Below are positions 1 through 8,869 of a stretch of DNA of 58,937 nucleotides, one piece after another. The translations under genes were made by a program, and so were the position numbers. The notes below the pieces were generated by a model. That model was given only the letters and a program-made list of their open reading frames with translations. It did no database searches and was not told where the DNA came from. Source of the stretch: Sterolibacteriaceae bacterium (lineage in GTDB: Bacteria; Pseudomonadota; Gammaproteobacteria; Burkholderiales; Rhodocyclaceae); the NCBI GenBank assembly GCA_025360425.1, contig JANYCD010000038.1, positions 1 to 58,937 on the forward strand, written 5' to 3'. Numbering within the stretch: the stretch's first letter is position 1; every line of letters begins with the position of its first letter.

Positions 1-418
1 GATTGACGGCCGCCACCGCACCCACCCATTGCGCGCACATGCTGCCGCGCATCTCGGGGCTCGCTTTCTGAAACCATGCCGGCTCGCTGTACTCGTAGGC
101 TTCGCCGTAGAGCCGCTCCATGAGAAAAAACGGGTCGCCCATCACGGCCGGGTCCATGCACAACTGGAGCACCGTTGGCACAGGCGGGCGATCCTTCCAT
201 GCGCCGACAGCGGCAAGGATGCCATGTTCGCGCGCCATGTCGTAGGGCGGCAATAAGCCCTCCTCCGACGGCGGCATGCGCAGGATGAGATTCACGCCTT
301 CCACCAGATAGGTTTCGTTGGAGTGCCCGGTGGACAGTGCCACCACGCCCGTTACGTCCTTGCCGTTCGACAGAAAACCGCGCAGTCCTGCTGCCAGCCG
401 TTCCAGATCCCTCGCCAT
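1..418 (-). CDS. Phosphotransferase (APH) family protein, N-terminal part; cut by window edge
   Basis: Reading the minus strand from the ATG at 418 gives an open frame that runs off the window. It begins MARDLERLAAGLRG and continues with STGHSNETYLVEGVNLILRMPP. This is the nucleotide-binding start of the aminoglycoside phosphotransferase / choline kinase fold, in the form found in ACAD10/11-type kinases: a glycine-containing loop, then the strand carrying the basic residue of LILR. The segment PFFLMERLYGEAYEYSEP fits the hinge. The catalytic HGD loop lies outside the window. It is a paralogue of the complete gene at 14992-16188. Family members act on small hydroxy compounds or hydroxyacyl-CoAs and are not necessarily resistance enzymes. 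The next gene downstream of its start is a DUF7064-like gene on the same strand, 13 bases away, so the two are probably cotranscribed. Confidence 0.75.
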   Translation of the reverse strand, partial: MARDLERLAAGLRGFLSNGKDVTGVVALSTGHSNETYLVEGVNLILRMPPSEEGLLPPYDMAREHGILAAVGAWKDRPPVPTVLQLCMDPAVMGDPFFLMERLYGEAYEYSEPAWFQKASPEMRGSMCAQWVGAVAAVN

Positions 419-431
419 TGCCCGCTCCCGA

Positions 432-1595
432 TCAGATGTAGGACACTTCGTCGTTGAGGCCGTATTCCTTCCACGCGCCGACGAGGATGGTTTCGATGAT
501 GCCGTAGCCGACGGCGTCGCCTTCCTTCACCCGGATGATGTTGTCGCGTACCTGGTGGATGCGCGGCAGTGTTTTTTCATCGCGGGTGTTGGCGATTTTT
601 TCGCCTTCGACATTCAGCTTGCCGCGGTAATTGCCGTGCTTCTTGCCGTCGAAGCCGAGGTACAACGCGGGGCCGAGGTGGAAGCCGCTGTCGCCGATGA
701 CTTCGACATCGACCACGCGGTCTTCGCCGGAGAGCATGTCGTAATGGATCTTGCCGCCCTTGGGGCGTCGGGTCACCGGATCGTAGTTGAGCATCGGGCG
801 CACGCGGCCGACGCGATCCTGGCTGCCATCGGCATGGTTGAGGTAGCCGGAGAAGTAGATCGGCTTGTCGCGCGTGCTTTGCAGGTAGTACTGATAGGCG
901 TAGGTACTGCCGTCGGGGCGGGTCAGCACCATCGGGCACCAGTGCAGCAGGAAGCCACCCTGGCCGAAGGCGCTTTCACCCCAGGCACGGCTCGGGCGCA
1001 GGTCGGCGACATGGGCGCCGACGTCGAGGCGCACGCCCCAGGAGTGATCGCGGAAGGCATACCAATCCTCGGTCTTGATCTGTTCGCGCTTGCCGTCGAT
1101 CTCGATCCAGCCGGAAACCTTGCCGCCCTGGTGATAACGGATGATGTCGGAGACGATGCGCAGGCCGTTCTCGTCGCGCTGCAGGTGGCGGTCTTCGAGG
1201 AAGGGCACCATGATGGCTTCAAAGGTGATGTCGAACATCAGCGGCAGGATGTCATTCTTGCCGAGTGCGTAGCGCACCTTTTTCATCGGCTCGATCACCT
1301 CGTAGGTGAGCGGACCGACGATCGTGCTTTCGACATCCGGCGACAGTTCGCGGCTGGCGCGCAGCGTCCATTGCTCATTGCCGCGCGAGATGCCGGCGAA
1401 GCCGTCCATGACGTCGCGGTTGTGATAGCGGCCGAGGCCGAAGTCGACTTGCAGCGAACCATCCTTTCGCGGAATCGTGACCCAGATTTTTTCCGTCCAG
1501 GCCAGGTCGGATTCGCTGATGGTGGCAAAGGTGTCGGTGATCTGGTGATGAAGACGCTCGTCGGCACCGAGCAGTTTGCCGATAGTGGGACCCAT
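432..1595 (-). CDS. DUF7064/DUF7065-like protein of unknown function
   Basis: A 387-residue soluble protein without signal peptide or membrane segments. The central stretch WYAFRDHSWGVR (about residues 200-211) is the signature I associate with the DUF7064/7065 proteins. These resemble the AttH/CrtC lipocalin-like hydratases and occur in steroid, terpenoid and other hydrophobic-substrate degradation loci. No catalytic function is established that I know of. A lipocalin-like beta fold would suit binding or hydration of a hydrophobic substrate. It sits between a phosphotransferase and an aldehyde dehydrogenase on the same strand. A run matching CCTAATTAAAGGAGTAG precedes the ATG on the minus strand and supplies a good ribosome binding site. 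The family call is from memory of the motif; the role is open. Confidence 0.6.
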   Translation of the reverse strand: MGPTIGKLLGADERLHHQITDTFATISESDLAWTEKIWVTIPRKDGSLQVDFGLGRYHNRDVMDGFAGISRGNEQWTLRASRELSPDVESTIVGPLTYEVIEPMKKVRYALGKNDILPLMFDITFEAIMVPFLEDRHLQRDENGLRIVSDIIRYHQGGKVSGWIEIDGKREQIKTEDWYAFRDHSWGVRLDVGAHVADLRPSRAWGESAFGQGGFLLHWCPMVLTRPDGSTYAYQYYLQSTRDKPIYFSGYLNHADGSQDRVGRVRPMLNYDPVTRRPKGGKIHYDMLSGEDRVVDVEVIGDSGFHLGPALYLGFDGKKHGNYRGKLNVEGEKIANTRDEKTLPRIHQVRDNIIRVKEGDAVGYGIIETILVGAWKEYGLNDEVSYI

Positions 1596-1633
1596 GCTGT
1601 ACTACTCCTTTAATTAGGGAAACCTGAATAAGT

Positions 1634-1703
1634 CCGTTCGCATTGAGCCTGTCGAAATGCGCGTTCGACAAACCAGGGGCTTCGACAAGCTCAGCCCGAA
1701 CGG
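1634..1703. repeat. Paired REP-like inverted repeat (BIME-like)
   Basis: The left arm CCGTTCGCATTGAGCCTGTC (1634-1653, continuing GAA) and the right arm TTCGACAAGCTCAGCCCGAA (1681-1700, continuing CGG) are imperfect inverted copies of one 23-base unit. The same unit recurs at 57291-57313 with three differences. The unit is widespread between genes in proteobacterial genomes. Here it lies between the DUF7064-like gene and the aldehyde dehydrogenase, where it could form an mRNA hairpin. Confidence 0.7.
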
Positions 1704-1726
1704 TTTTACGTTGATGGTGATCTTTT

Positions 1727-3076
1727 CTAGGCCGCAGGCACCGCGAGCACTGCTCGCTCATGCGACAGTTCCTTGAAGCCATGGACACCGTGATAGCGGC
1801 CGATTCCGCTTTCGTTGACGCCGCCGAAGGGCAGTTGCGGTTCGAACCAGTGCGCCGCCCAACCATTGACGGTAACGCCGCCGGATGAAGTTTCACGCAT
1901 CATCTGGTCGGTGAACTTCTGGTCCTTGCTGAACACATACATCGCCAGCGGCTTGCCGCCCTTGCGCATGTATTTGCCGATCTCGGCCGGGTCCTTGTAG
2001 GTCATCACCGTCAGCAGCGGGCCGAACACTTCTTCCTTCATGATCGTCGCGTCGAGTGGCACGTGCGTCAGCACCGTCGGATGGATGGTCAGATCGTCCG
2101 CCTCGGTCTTGCCACCAAATTCGACCTTGGCGCCGCGTTTCACGGCGTCGTCGAGATAACCCTTGACGCGCTCGAAGTTGCGCTTGTCGACGATGCGGGA
2201 AAACGCCTGCTTGTTGATCTCGCCATTGGCGTAATAGGTGCTCTCGATGTAAGCGCGGGCCTGCTTGACGAACTCGTCTGCCAGCTCTTCGCGTACCCAT
2301 GCCACATCCGGGCAGAGGCAGACCTGGCCGGCGTTGTAGCAGCGGCCCGCAGCGATGGTCGCTGCTGCCAGGGCCATATCACTCGCCTGGTCAACTACGG
2401 CCGGGCACTTGCCGCCAAGTTCCAACGTGACCGAACTGAGATGTTTTGCCGCAGCCGCCATCACAGTACGGCCGACCTTGGGACTACCGGTGAAGAAGAT
2501 GTGATCGAAAGGAAGTTCGAGCAGCGCATTGGCGAGATCGATGCCGCCTTCGAACACTGCGCCTTCACGCGGGTCGAAAACTTCACGCAAAATTTTTGCC
2601 GAAATCGCGCTGACCGCAGGCGTCATTTCATTGGGCTTGGCCATGAAGCAATTGCCGGCGGCGACGATCGGCACCACCGGCTGGAACATCAGCAGGAAGG
2701 GAAAGTTCCACGGTGCGAACAGCAGGCAGACGCCGCGCGGCTCGTAGCTCATCGTGGCGCGCGTGCCCTTCAGGTGCGGCGACGGCTCGATCTCGACCGG
2801 CTTCATCCATGCATCGAGATTGGCCAGCGCATCGTCGATGTCGCCGATCACGCCGGCCACTTCCCCTTCGGACTCGGCAGCCGGCTTGCGCAGGTCGCTG
2901 AACAACGCCTGCTTCACCGCTTCGGCGTTGGCGAGCACCACATCCTTCAGCTTTTGCAGCTTCTGCTTGCGCTGCGCTGCGGACGTTGATTTCACCATCC
3001 ACTGGTATTCCTTCTGCTGATCGAAAACGCGCTTCAGCTCCGCGCTTGAAATGCTCGACACACTGATCTCCTGCAA
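1727..3076 (-). CDS. Aldehyde dehydrogenase, ALDH3 / coniferyl-aldehyde type
   Basis: A 449-residue NAD(P)-dependent aldehyde dehydrogenase, expected in the cytoplasm. Visible motifs are the cofactor strand FAPWNFPFLLMFQP (about 120), MAKPNEMTP (about 145), the glutamate motif LELGGKCP (about 220) and the catalytic cysteine in NAGQVCLCPD (about 250). EEVFGPLL and LPFGGVNESGIGRYHG close the domain. Length and the C-terminal GRYHG are those of the ALDH3 group, which oxidises aromatic and medium-chain aldehydes. It lies directly downstream of the linalool isomerase-like gene on the same strand. An enzyme converting an allylic aldehyde such as geranial to its acid would fit there, but this is inference. 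A second ALDH3 at 41780-43231 shares long stretches with it, for example LLELPFDHIFFTGSP. Confidence 0.88.
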   Translation of the reverse strand: MQEISVSSISSAELKRVFDQQKEYQWMVKSTSAAQRKQKLQKLKDVVLANAEAVKQALFSDLRKPAAESEGEVAGVIGDIDDALANLDAWMKPVEIEPSPHLKGTRATMSYEPRGVCLLFAPWNFPFLLMFQPVVPIVAAGNCFMAKPNEMTPAVSAISAKILREVFDPREGAVFEGGIDLANALLELPFDHIFFTGSPKVGRTVMAAAAKHLSSVTLELGGKCPAVVDQASDMALAAATIAAGRCYNAGQVCLCPDVAWVREELADEFVKQARAYIESTYYANGEINKQAFSRIVDKRNFERVKGYLDDAVKRGAKVEFGGKTEADDLTIHPTVLTHVPLDATIMKEEVFGPLLTVMTYKDPAEIGKYMRKGGKPLAMYVFSKDQKFTDQMMRETSSGGVTVNGWAAHWFEPQLPFGGVNESGIGRYHGVHGFKELSHERAVLAVPAA

Positions 3077-3121
3077 ATGATTCCGTCGCGATCAAGCGGC
3101 GGGGGAAACATGAAGGCCAAG

Positions 3122-5062
3122 TTAAGCCGCAACGATATGCAGCGGCGTGCGGCCGCGCAGGGTCACGGTCAACGAGGCCTTGCCATTGCCGTCGGCCTGG
3201 AAGCTTCCTTCGTTGCTGCCCTTGATCGCATAGCTCGCGCCGGGCTTGAGACGCTCGATGCCGATCTTCTGCGCGCCCTCGCCGGCACCCGGGTAGAGCA
3301 CCAGATCAAGGTCGTCGCCACGGCTGAAGGCCTTGGCCACCAGCACTTCGGGATAGCTGGCATCGTTCAGGATCGGGCCGCGGAATACCGACTCCGGTGG
3401 TCCCTTGGTGAATGAATTGCGGAAGTCGCCAGTGCCCATCAGGATGCCCTCGGCGGCCCACAGATTGGCCAGCGTCGAACCCTTGGTGTAGCGCTCTGCG
3501 CCGCCGTTTTCGATTTCCGGCGCGCAATCCTGCTGCATGGATCTCAGCGCAGCATCGGCCAGTTCGGTATCGCCGAACTCGCGTGCGCAGACCAGCACCG
3601 CAGCGTAGGCGAACAGGCTGCCCTTGCGATAGTTGCCGGCGTCGATGGTGTCGATGAAGGCGAGCAGTTCTGCCGGAATCGTCAGACGCATGTTGCCCTC
3701 CTTGTCCGGCGCCATGCAGAACGCCAACTCCTTGCGGCCGATGGCCCACAGGCGGCGTGCGAACTCGGGCGAGAACACGTTGGCGAAGAAGGCGAAGCCA
3801 GCCTCGCCGGTATAAAACGGCATCTCGATGCCGGTCCAGTAGGAGCGCAGGCCGACGATCGAACCCTTGGTGTCGATGAACTCGGTCTCCAGCATGTGCA
3901 TCCACTGCGGCAACGCGTCATCGACCAGCCTGGTCTTGAACAGCACGTCGTGCGTCTTCAGCGCGTTCATGCCGTACATGTTGCAGATCGGATAGACCCA
4001 GTTCGGCTCGCAGGGATAGAGGCAGAAGTCGGAACGCTTGAAGTTGTCCACCACCGACTTCACGATGGTATGGAAATCATGAACGTAGGAGGTGCGGTCG
4101 TTCAGTTTGAAGGTCAATGAGCCCGGCTTGTCGTAGTAACGATCGCCTGAATTCAGCATGTAGGACCCGACATGCATGCCGAACCAGCCGGTGAGCATGA
4201 TGTTGTCTTTGCGCGCAGGATCGAAATTGCTGAAATTGAAGTGACCCCACATCGATTCGAGAACCCAGTAATCCCACACCCGCTTCGCCAGGTAGGTATC
4301 GACCACGTTGCGCCCGGCCTGGCGCACGTAGCCCTGGAAGCTGGGCACATACTGCCCTTGCAGGATGCCGAGCGCGAAGCCGAGATGATTGATCTGGTAA
4401 CGCAAAGCAGCCGGCTGGAACTGGTCGATGATGGTGTAACCCTTGAACTCGCCCGGTGGCTGCAGGGCCAGGTCGAGGATCAGGCGCGCGGCTTTCATCT
4501 GATCCGGCGTCAGTTCGCGTTCGCCGGCAATCGGCTCCACTGCTGCACGTGCGTTTACCTCCACCAGCGAGTCGGCGTAGAACGACTGGCGCAGCTTGAA
4601 GTGCTCGACTTCCTTGGCGTGCCGCTTGGCATTGCGGTACTGGCCGTAGAAATACATCGCTCCCGCTGCGGCGGGCGCCAGATAGTAGGCCGGCGCCCAG
4701 ACCGCCTCCCCGGCCAGCAGCCCGGCAATGATCGCCGTACCGAACCAGATGGTCAGCGGCGCCACCACCATGCCGGCCCAGAACCAGGCAACGATGGAGA
4801 CCCAGAAGATGACCACGGTGACCGGGAACAGCAGCATCGACCAGCCGCCAACGGCGAGAAAGCCGCTACCGGGCATGAACAAGCCCAGCCCCGCTACCTG
4901 CCAGGCAGGAGACAGGTGGAGCATCATCGGCAGCACCGCCACCAGGCAGAGCAGCGCGTAGAGCACTGCGGTGCGCCGGTGTCGTGACGCGGTGACGGGG
5001 CCCTTGGTGCCGCTGAACAATTCCAGCGGTCGGTTCAGGTAGGTGCTTTCGTTGGCTGCCAC
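3122..5062 (-). CDS. Membrane-anchored linalool isomerase-like protein (linalool dehydratase/isomerase family)
   Basis: A 646-residue protein with four or five membrane helices between about residues 31 and 140, followed by a large soluble domain. That domain matches the Castellaniella linalool dehydratase/isomerase as I remember it: KRVW at 260, DNIML at 286, GDRYY at 306, the cysteine pair C351 and C360 in [10 protein letters not shown], and AREFGD at 493. C351/C360 have the spacing of the catalytic C171/C180. D213 in TIIDQF is the likely counterpart of D39. The position of H129 is W293 here, but a histidine (H297) lies one helical turn later. A membrane-anchored form of this size is known as linalool isomerase from Thauera linaloolentis, which converts linalool to geraniol. 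The neighbouring ALDH supports alcohol-to-acid chemistry. The family is secure; the exact substrate is not. Confidence 0.82.
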   Translation of the reverse strand: MAANESTYLNRPLELFSGTKGPVTASRHRRTAVLYALLCLVAVLPMMLHLSPAWQVAGLGLFMPGSGFLAVGGWSMLLFPVTVVIFWVSIVAWFWAGMVVAPLTIWFGTAIIAGLLAGEAVWAPAYYLAPAAAGAMYFYGQYRNAKRHAKEVEHFKLRQSFYADSLVEVNARAAVEPIAGERELTPDQMKAARLILDLALQPPGEFKGYTIIDQFQPAALRYQINHLGFALGILQGQYVPSFQGYVRQAGRNVVDTYLAKRVWDYWVLESMWGHFNFSNFDPARKDNIMLTGWFGMHVGSYMLNSGDRYYDKPGSLTFKLNDRTSYVHDFHTIVKSVVDNFKRSDFCLYPCEPNWVYPICNMYGMNALKTHDVLFKTRLVDDALPQWMHMLETEFIDTKGSIVGLRSYWTGIEMPFYTGEAGFAFFANVFSPEFARRLWAIGRKELAFCMAPDKEGNMRLTIPAELLAFIDTIDAGNYRKGSLFAYAAVLVCAREFGDTELADAALRSMQQDCAPEIENGGAERYTKGSTLANLWAAEGILMGTGDFRNSFTKGPPESVFRGPILNDASYPEVLVAKAFSRGDDLDLVLYPGAGEGAQKIGIERLKPGASYAIKGSNEGSFQADGNGKASLTVTLRGRTPLHIVAA

Positions 5063-5169
5063 AATTCTCTCCTCGGTCGGTGCACCGTTCTGGAGCCGGC
5101 ACGCCGGAAGGCGCGTCGATAACTCCGCAGTGCTTTATGCAGAAAGACTTTACAAACAATGCCCACCAG

Positions 5170-5185
5170 ACTACCCGCCGGTAGT
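5170..5185. promoter_or_regulatory. 16-base perfect palindrome upstream of the isomerase gene
   Basis: ACTACC-CGCC-GGTAGT is a perfect six-base dyad 107 bases upstream of the isomerase start. A second, overlapping dyad GCCCAC (5161-5166) / GTGGGC (5184-5189) surrounds it. It could be an operator or an RNA hairpin in the 200-base gap between the isomerase gene and the small protein upstream. I see no clear promoter boxes, and no regulator can be assigned. Confidence 0.35.
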
Positions 5186-5262
5186 GGGCGGTTCTTGCGA
5201 CAACTGGCTACGCAGTCAGGGTTGGAATCGACGGGATCGGAAACCCGCGGTACGGGTAAAAC

Positions 5263-5619
5263 TCAGGGATTCGCGGCGAGCGAAGCGCGCTTGGGCGTTA
5301 CCCTACAGATATAGACGTCACGGGGGTCGAAGCTGCTCAGGCCGACAAACACGGCGGCAGATGTCAGTTCTTCCTGAATATGGTCACGATGCCGGTACAG
5401 CAGATCGCCGCCGACAGCGAGCTCCGTGCCAAGCAGCATGATCACAATCGCCCGAGCCCATGGCTTGCGTAGAAGCTGCGTAAAGCGAAGGCTGAGGTTT
5501 CCGATGCCGGCTCCGGCGCGAGTGACCGCCTTGACCGGAAGACCCAGCAACGCTTTCACGCGCCGCCATGCCTCGATCATCTGCCAGATAAACATCACGC
5601 CCAGCATGCAACACGCCAT
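5263..5619 (-). CDS. Small hypothetical membrane protein
   Basis: I do not recognise this 118-residue protein. It starts with a hydrophobic segment (MACCMLGVMFIWQMIEAW), followed by a basic stretch and a second hydrophobic helix around residues 54-74 (ARAIVIMLLGTELAVGG). This suggests an inner-membrane protein with a cytoplasmic basic loop. On the minus strand a clear GAGGAG lies eight bases before the ATG at 5619, which supports translation and this start. A competing ATG four bases upstream leads into an implausible frame. It lies between a multi-pass protein and the linalool isomerase-like gene, all on the minus strand. Confidence 0.5.
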   Translation of the reverse strand: MACCMLGVMFIWQMIEAWRRVKALLGLPVKAVTRAGAGIGNLSLRFTQLLRKPWARAIVIMLLGTELAVGGDLLYRHRDHIQEELTSAAVFVGLSSFDPRDVYICRVTPKRASLAANP

Positions 5620-5812
5620 ACATGGAACTCCTCAAATTGCCTGTGCGCTTTGACGGTACCGTTTGATGCGCTGCCACATCGGGCAGTACCGGCGCGAGTC
5701 AGGTCTTTTTTCAGCATAAGTCAGCCCCCCCGAAAATGCAATCGTCCCCAGTCGCTGCGACACAAGCAAAGCCGGGGAGGCATGACGTCTTGCACTTCCG
5801 GATCAGCGCCAA

Positions 5813-6562
5813 CTACGCACCCATCGCTTGGGAAAGATGGCGCGATGTGGCCGGCGCAGCAGCATCGTCCATGCGACGATTGACTTCCTTGATCATGTAC
5901 ACGCTGGCGATGGTGTACCAGCACAGCCAGCAGAAATAAGGGATGTAGTAGCTGAGTAAACCGCTCCATGCAAACGGGCCAGTCTTGAGAACGCCGGTCA
6001 GGCTCGCGGGCAGGAAGCTCAGTCCGCACCAGATGGTGAGGTAGCACACCCAGCGCGGAAACAGCGGGATCCTGCTTTTGTCGGCCAGCCCGACAAAAGC
6101 AGCGGCGAACATTTGCAGGGTGGTACATGCATATTGCAGGTCGATGCATAACCAGCCCAGATCACTTAGCAGTTGGATCAGCGCGGGATCGCGTTCCGGA
6201 CGGAATGCGGCGGCGACCCAGAAAAAAGCGCTGAATGACACCACCATTACGGTCAAACCTCCGCCCAGCAATTGCAGAAAGGCGAGGATGGGAAACTTGC
6301 CTTCGATGCGTGCCATCTGCGCCGATAGCACTGCCGTCCACGGCAGGTAAAGCACCACCGTGATCAACGAGACGATGAAACCGAGACGGATTTCACCGAG
6401 GTTGTCGGCATAGCGCGCTGTCAGATCGGCGGCGCTCAATGCCGGCGACGGATTGGGAAAGTTGTGTCCGAGGATGACCCAGAACACAATAAAGGTGATC
6501 AGAAATGCCGGGCCGCACCAGGCGCTGATCAGTTGATATCTGAGACTCGTTTTTTCATCCAT
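5813..6562 (-). CDS. Multi-pass membrane protein of unknown function
   Basis: About 249 residues with six or seven hydrophobic helices, including GPAFLITFIVFWVILGHNF, LGFIVSLITVVLYLPW, LQLLGGGLTVMVVSFSAFFW, WVCYLTIWCGLSFLPA and YYIPYFCWLCWYTIASVYMI. The start MDEKTSLRY at 6562 is preferred; an in-frame ATG at 6604 would add 14 charged residues. I recognise no catalytic motif. Its position next to the sigma-54 regulator of phenol hydroxylase and near the terpenoid isomerase suggests a role in uptake or membrane handling of a hydrophobic substrate, but nothing in the sequence proves it. Confidence 0.7.
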   Translation of the reverse strand: MDEKTSLRYQLISAWCGPAFLITFIVFWVILGHNFPNPSPALSAADLTARYADNLGEIRLGFIVSLITVVLYLPWTAVLSAQMARIEGKFPILAFLQLLGGGLTVMVVSFSAFFWVAAAFRPERDPALIQLLSDLGWLCIDLQYACTTLQMFAAAFVGLADKSRIPLFPRWVCYLTIWCGLSFLPASLTGVLKTGPFAWSGLLSYYIPYFCWLCWYTIASVYMIKEVNRRMDDAAAPATSRHLSQAMGA

Positions 6563-6636
6563 GCTGTGTTCCACTCTTGTGGTTACTCTGAATTCATATT
6601 GCAAGCCCGGGCCTAAATTTTCTCACGCATGCGAGT

Positions 6637-6660
6637 GGCTGACTCTCTGCCAAGTCAGCC
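6637..6660 (-). terminator. Hairpin at the end of the sigma-54 regulator gene
   Basis: GGCTGACT (6637-6644) and AGTCAGCC (6653-6660) form a perfect eight-base stem with an eight-base loop that overlaps the regulator stop codon. On the minus strand it is followed after about 15 bases by an AT-rich stretch instead of an immediate U-tract. It may therefore be a weak terminator or a 3-prime stabilising hairpin. Confidence 0.45.
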
Positions 6661-8481
6661 GGACCTAAGAAATTTTTCCTTTTTAAAGTGGTATTCCAGT
6701 TTTGGTCTGGAGACTCCGAGCAGACGTGCAGCGGCGGAAAGATTGCCACCGCATTTTTCTACAGCCTGTGACACCAGGGCATCTTCAATATCGTCGAATA
6801 TCACCTTGCAGGATTTGTAATCAACACTATCCGATAAATTCGACAACTTCAACCGAACGAAGTTGTCCAGCGCGGATTTTTGATCAGATTCGCTGGTGGG
6901 CATTGCGCCATCGGTAGCCAGCGACCCGTCACTCTTCAGGCTGAGCGGTCTTCCTTCTATGCGCTCGCCACCACTGAAAAGATGGATAGTGTCTATCGCA
7001 CCATTTTCCGGCGCAAGGATGACGCCGCGTTCGATAAAATTTTCCAGCTCGCGGATATTTCCCGGCCATTGATAGCTCAGCATCGCGTCAACCGCGCGCG
7101 TCGTAAACCCGGAGGCGGAACGATTCTTCTGGGCGTTAAATTTTCTCAAAAAATAATTCATGAAGATCGGAATATCTTCTCGCCTCTCCCGCAGCGGGGG
7201 AACCCTTATCGGGAAGACATTGAGTCGAAAGAACAGATCTTCACGGAAACGTCCGGCTTTGACTTCCGCGCGCAGGTCGAGATTGGTCGCTGCCACTACC
7301 CTGACATCAATCTTCCGCTCTTTGCTGTCCCCGACGCGCTCAATCACATGTTCCTGAAGGGCGCGTAACAGTTTGCCTTGCGCCGTGTAGCTCAGAATCC
7401 CGATTTCATCAAGGAACAGGGTGCCGCCTGATGCGCGCTCGAAGCGCCCCTGTCGACTCTGGATCGCTCCGGTAAAGGCCCCTTTTTCCACCCCGAATAG
7501 TTCTGATTCAATCAGCGTGTCCGGTATGGCTGCGCAGTTTATTGCGACAAATGGACCAGCAGAGCGGGGGCTTATCTGATGCAAACTGCGGGCGAGCACT
7601 TCCTTTCCGACCCCGCTCTCACCGAGGAACAGCACCGTGGTGTTGGTATCGGCAACCCGGCGCACCATGTGACAGACCGCATTGAAACCAGCCGATGCGC
7701 CGACGACATCGCGACTGTTCAAGAGGCGTTGTGCGTTGGTCGTGGTGGTTGAATCCGCCAGGAACGAGGATGACGTCCGTGAAATAGACAGCCCCGATGT
7801 CAATGTGTCAGCTTGCAGGAAGCGCAGTTCGTGGTCGGCGTCATCCCAGTCGTCGACGGGTTTGCCAACAATGTGGCAGTGGGCTGCGCCTTGGGCACAG
7901 CATTCTGTTTCGCGAAATAGCACCGGCCGTCCCATAAAAGCGCTGGCGAAGCCGGAGGCATAGCCGATCTGCATCCAGCAGGCAGGTTCACTCCCAATGC
8001 CGTAAAGCTTGACGTGTTCTTCGCCCTCTGCGGAACCGATCCACAGAAATTCTCCGTAAAAGTGACCACGACCAACATCGATCTCAGCCGCTACCGGTTG
8101 CACCTTGACTGCGCCTTCGAGCATATGAAGTTGGGCGCCAATGTAGATTCCCTCGATTGATTCCTGGTCGCGATTCAACTTGCGCACCATCTCTGCATCC
8201 CGGGTACCGGAGTTGTAACCGATACGGGTAATCAGCCCCCGCGCAGTTTCCTCACCCAACCCTTCGATCAACTCGCGGCGAAATACGCCCAGCGCCGAGC
8301 TGTGCATGAGCAACATGCGTTGGTCGTCAAGCCATATGTGTCCTTCCTCAAGCGAAAAGCGGACACGCGCAACCAGATCACCGATGTCGGGGAAGTGCGG
8401 CGGCTGGTCATTTGTAGTGACAGTTGTGTCACGTTGCTTGAGCGTCTTTTTCAGCCCTCGCGAACGTCTTGGCATACTCAT
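6655..8481 (-). CDS. Sigma-54-dependent phenol-sensing activator, DmpR/XylR family
   Basis: A 608-residue activator with the full family architecture. An XylR N-terminal sensor domain (about 25-130) is followed by a V4R domain (about 135-205). The V4R domain carries the aromatic and zinc-binding pattern [11 protein letters not shown]...FRETECC...AAHC, matching the cysteine and glutamate ligands known from DmpR/MopR. Next come a linker and an AAA+ domain with Walker A GESGVGKE, the sigma-54 contact loop GAFTGA and Walker [11 protein letters not shown] Fis-type helix-turn-helix closes the protein ([20 protein letters not shown]). The start at 8481 has GAGGAGG seven bases upstream; a longer frame from 8556 lacks one. 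The gene is divergent from the phenol hydroxylase operon, and such proteins bind a phenolic inducer and activate exactly that promoter. Confidence 0.9.
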   Translation of the reverse strand: MSMPRRSRGLKKTLKQRDTTVTTNDQPPHFPDIGDLVARVRFSLEEGHIWLDDQRMLLMHSSALGVFRRELIEGLGEETARGLITRIGYNSGTRDAEMVRKLNRDQESIEGIYIGAQLHMLEGAVKVQPVAAEIDVGRGHFYGEFLWIGSAEGEEHVKLYGIGSEPACWMQIGYASGFASAFMGRPVLFRETECCAQGAAHCHIVGKPVDDWDDADHELRFLQADTLTSGLSISRTSSSFLADSTTTTNAQRLLNSRDVVGASAGFNAVCHMVRRVADTNTTVLFLGESGVGKEVLARSLHQISPRSAGPFVAINCAAIPDTLIESELFGVEKGAFTGAIQSRQGRFERASGGTLFLDEIGILSYTAQGKLLRALQEHVIERVGDSKERKIDVRVVAATNLDLRAEVKAGRFREDLFFRLNVFPIRVPPLRERREDIPIFMNYFLRKFNAQKNRSASGFTTRAVDAMLSYQWPGNIRELENFIERGVILAPENGAIDTIHLFSGGERIEGRPLSLKSDGSLATDGAMPTSESDQKSALDNFVRLKLSNLSDSVDYKSCKVIFDDIEDALVSQAVEKCGGNLSAAARLLGVSRPKLEYHFKKEKFLRSG

Positions 8482-8583
8482 TGGGAAACCTCCTCGATCA
8501 GCGGCCATGCGGTGGCTGCTTGCCACTTTTCTGTGTACCAAGCGGATGGTCGGCAACGGGTGGTGAAAGCAATGATTTCACAA

Positions 8584-8628
8584 TTTTATTAAAAATATAA
8601 ATAATTTTATTAATTTTTATTAAAAATA
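8584..8628. promoter_or_regulatory. AT-rich bendable region with 14-base direct repeat
   Basis: TTTTATTAAAAATA occurs twice, at 8584-8597 and 8615-8628, inside about 50 bases that are almost pure A and T. It lies 105-150 bases upstream of the tandem sigma-54 sites. At DmpR/XylR promoters this zone usually binds IHF and carries upstream activator sites. A short dyad TGATT-G-AATCA (8644-8654) and the dyad GGCTTA / TAAGCC (8688-8706) lie just downstream and are the best activator-site candidates. I did not find a perfect IHF consensus. Confidence 0.45.
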
Positions 8629-8713
8629 ACGATTGGGAAGGCTTGATTGAATCACTGCAAGGCAACCAGGAAATGGCTTGACGAGAGGGCTTACGGTCAA
8701 TAAGCCAGTCCAA

Positions 8714-8729
8714 TGGCATGTCACCTGCG
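8714..8729 (+). promoter_or_regulatory. Upstream sigma-54 (-24/-12) match
   Basis: TGGCATGTCACCTGCG has GG and GC separated by exactly ten bases, as required for sigma-54, and matches most of the TGGCACG-N4-TTGC consensus. It lies 19 bases upstream of a second match in the same orientation. It could be an alternative promoter or a decoy binding site for the phenol hydroxylase operon. Confidence 0.5.
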
Positions 8730-8732
8730 GGC

Positions 8733-8748
8733 TGGCATGGATGGTGCT
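8733..8748 (+). promoter_or_regulatory. Sigma-54 (-24/-12) promoter of the phenol hydroxylase operon
   Basis: TGGCATGGATGGTGCT carries GG at 8734-8735 and GC at 8746-8747 with the obligatory ten-base spacing. Transcription would start near 8759, about 110 bases before dmpK. The divergent DmpR-type activator at 6655-8481 makes this the expected operon promoter. Confidence 0.72.
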
Positions 8749-8869
8749 ATAAGCATGGAACAAAACCCTGGATGTCCAAAGCACTGACATGCGGGTAGAA
8801 AAAGGCAGCAAGGAGCAGTGTTCAACGGTCCGGTTCGCCAGAAATCGTTTGGATATAACGTGGAGTCAA

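Noticed and set aside
318-1613. Long open frame on the plus strand (431 codons)
   Set aside because: It is fully antisense to the DUF7064-like gene, has no family resemblance and reads as biased Val/Ala/Asp, typical of a shadow frame in GC-rich DNA.
4172-4987. 271-codon plus-strand frame
   Set aside because: Antisense to the isomerase-like gene, low-complexity Gln/His/Arg composition at the end.
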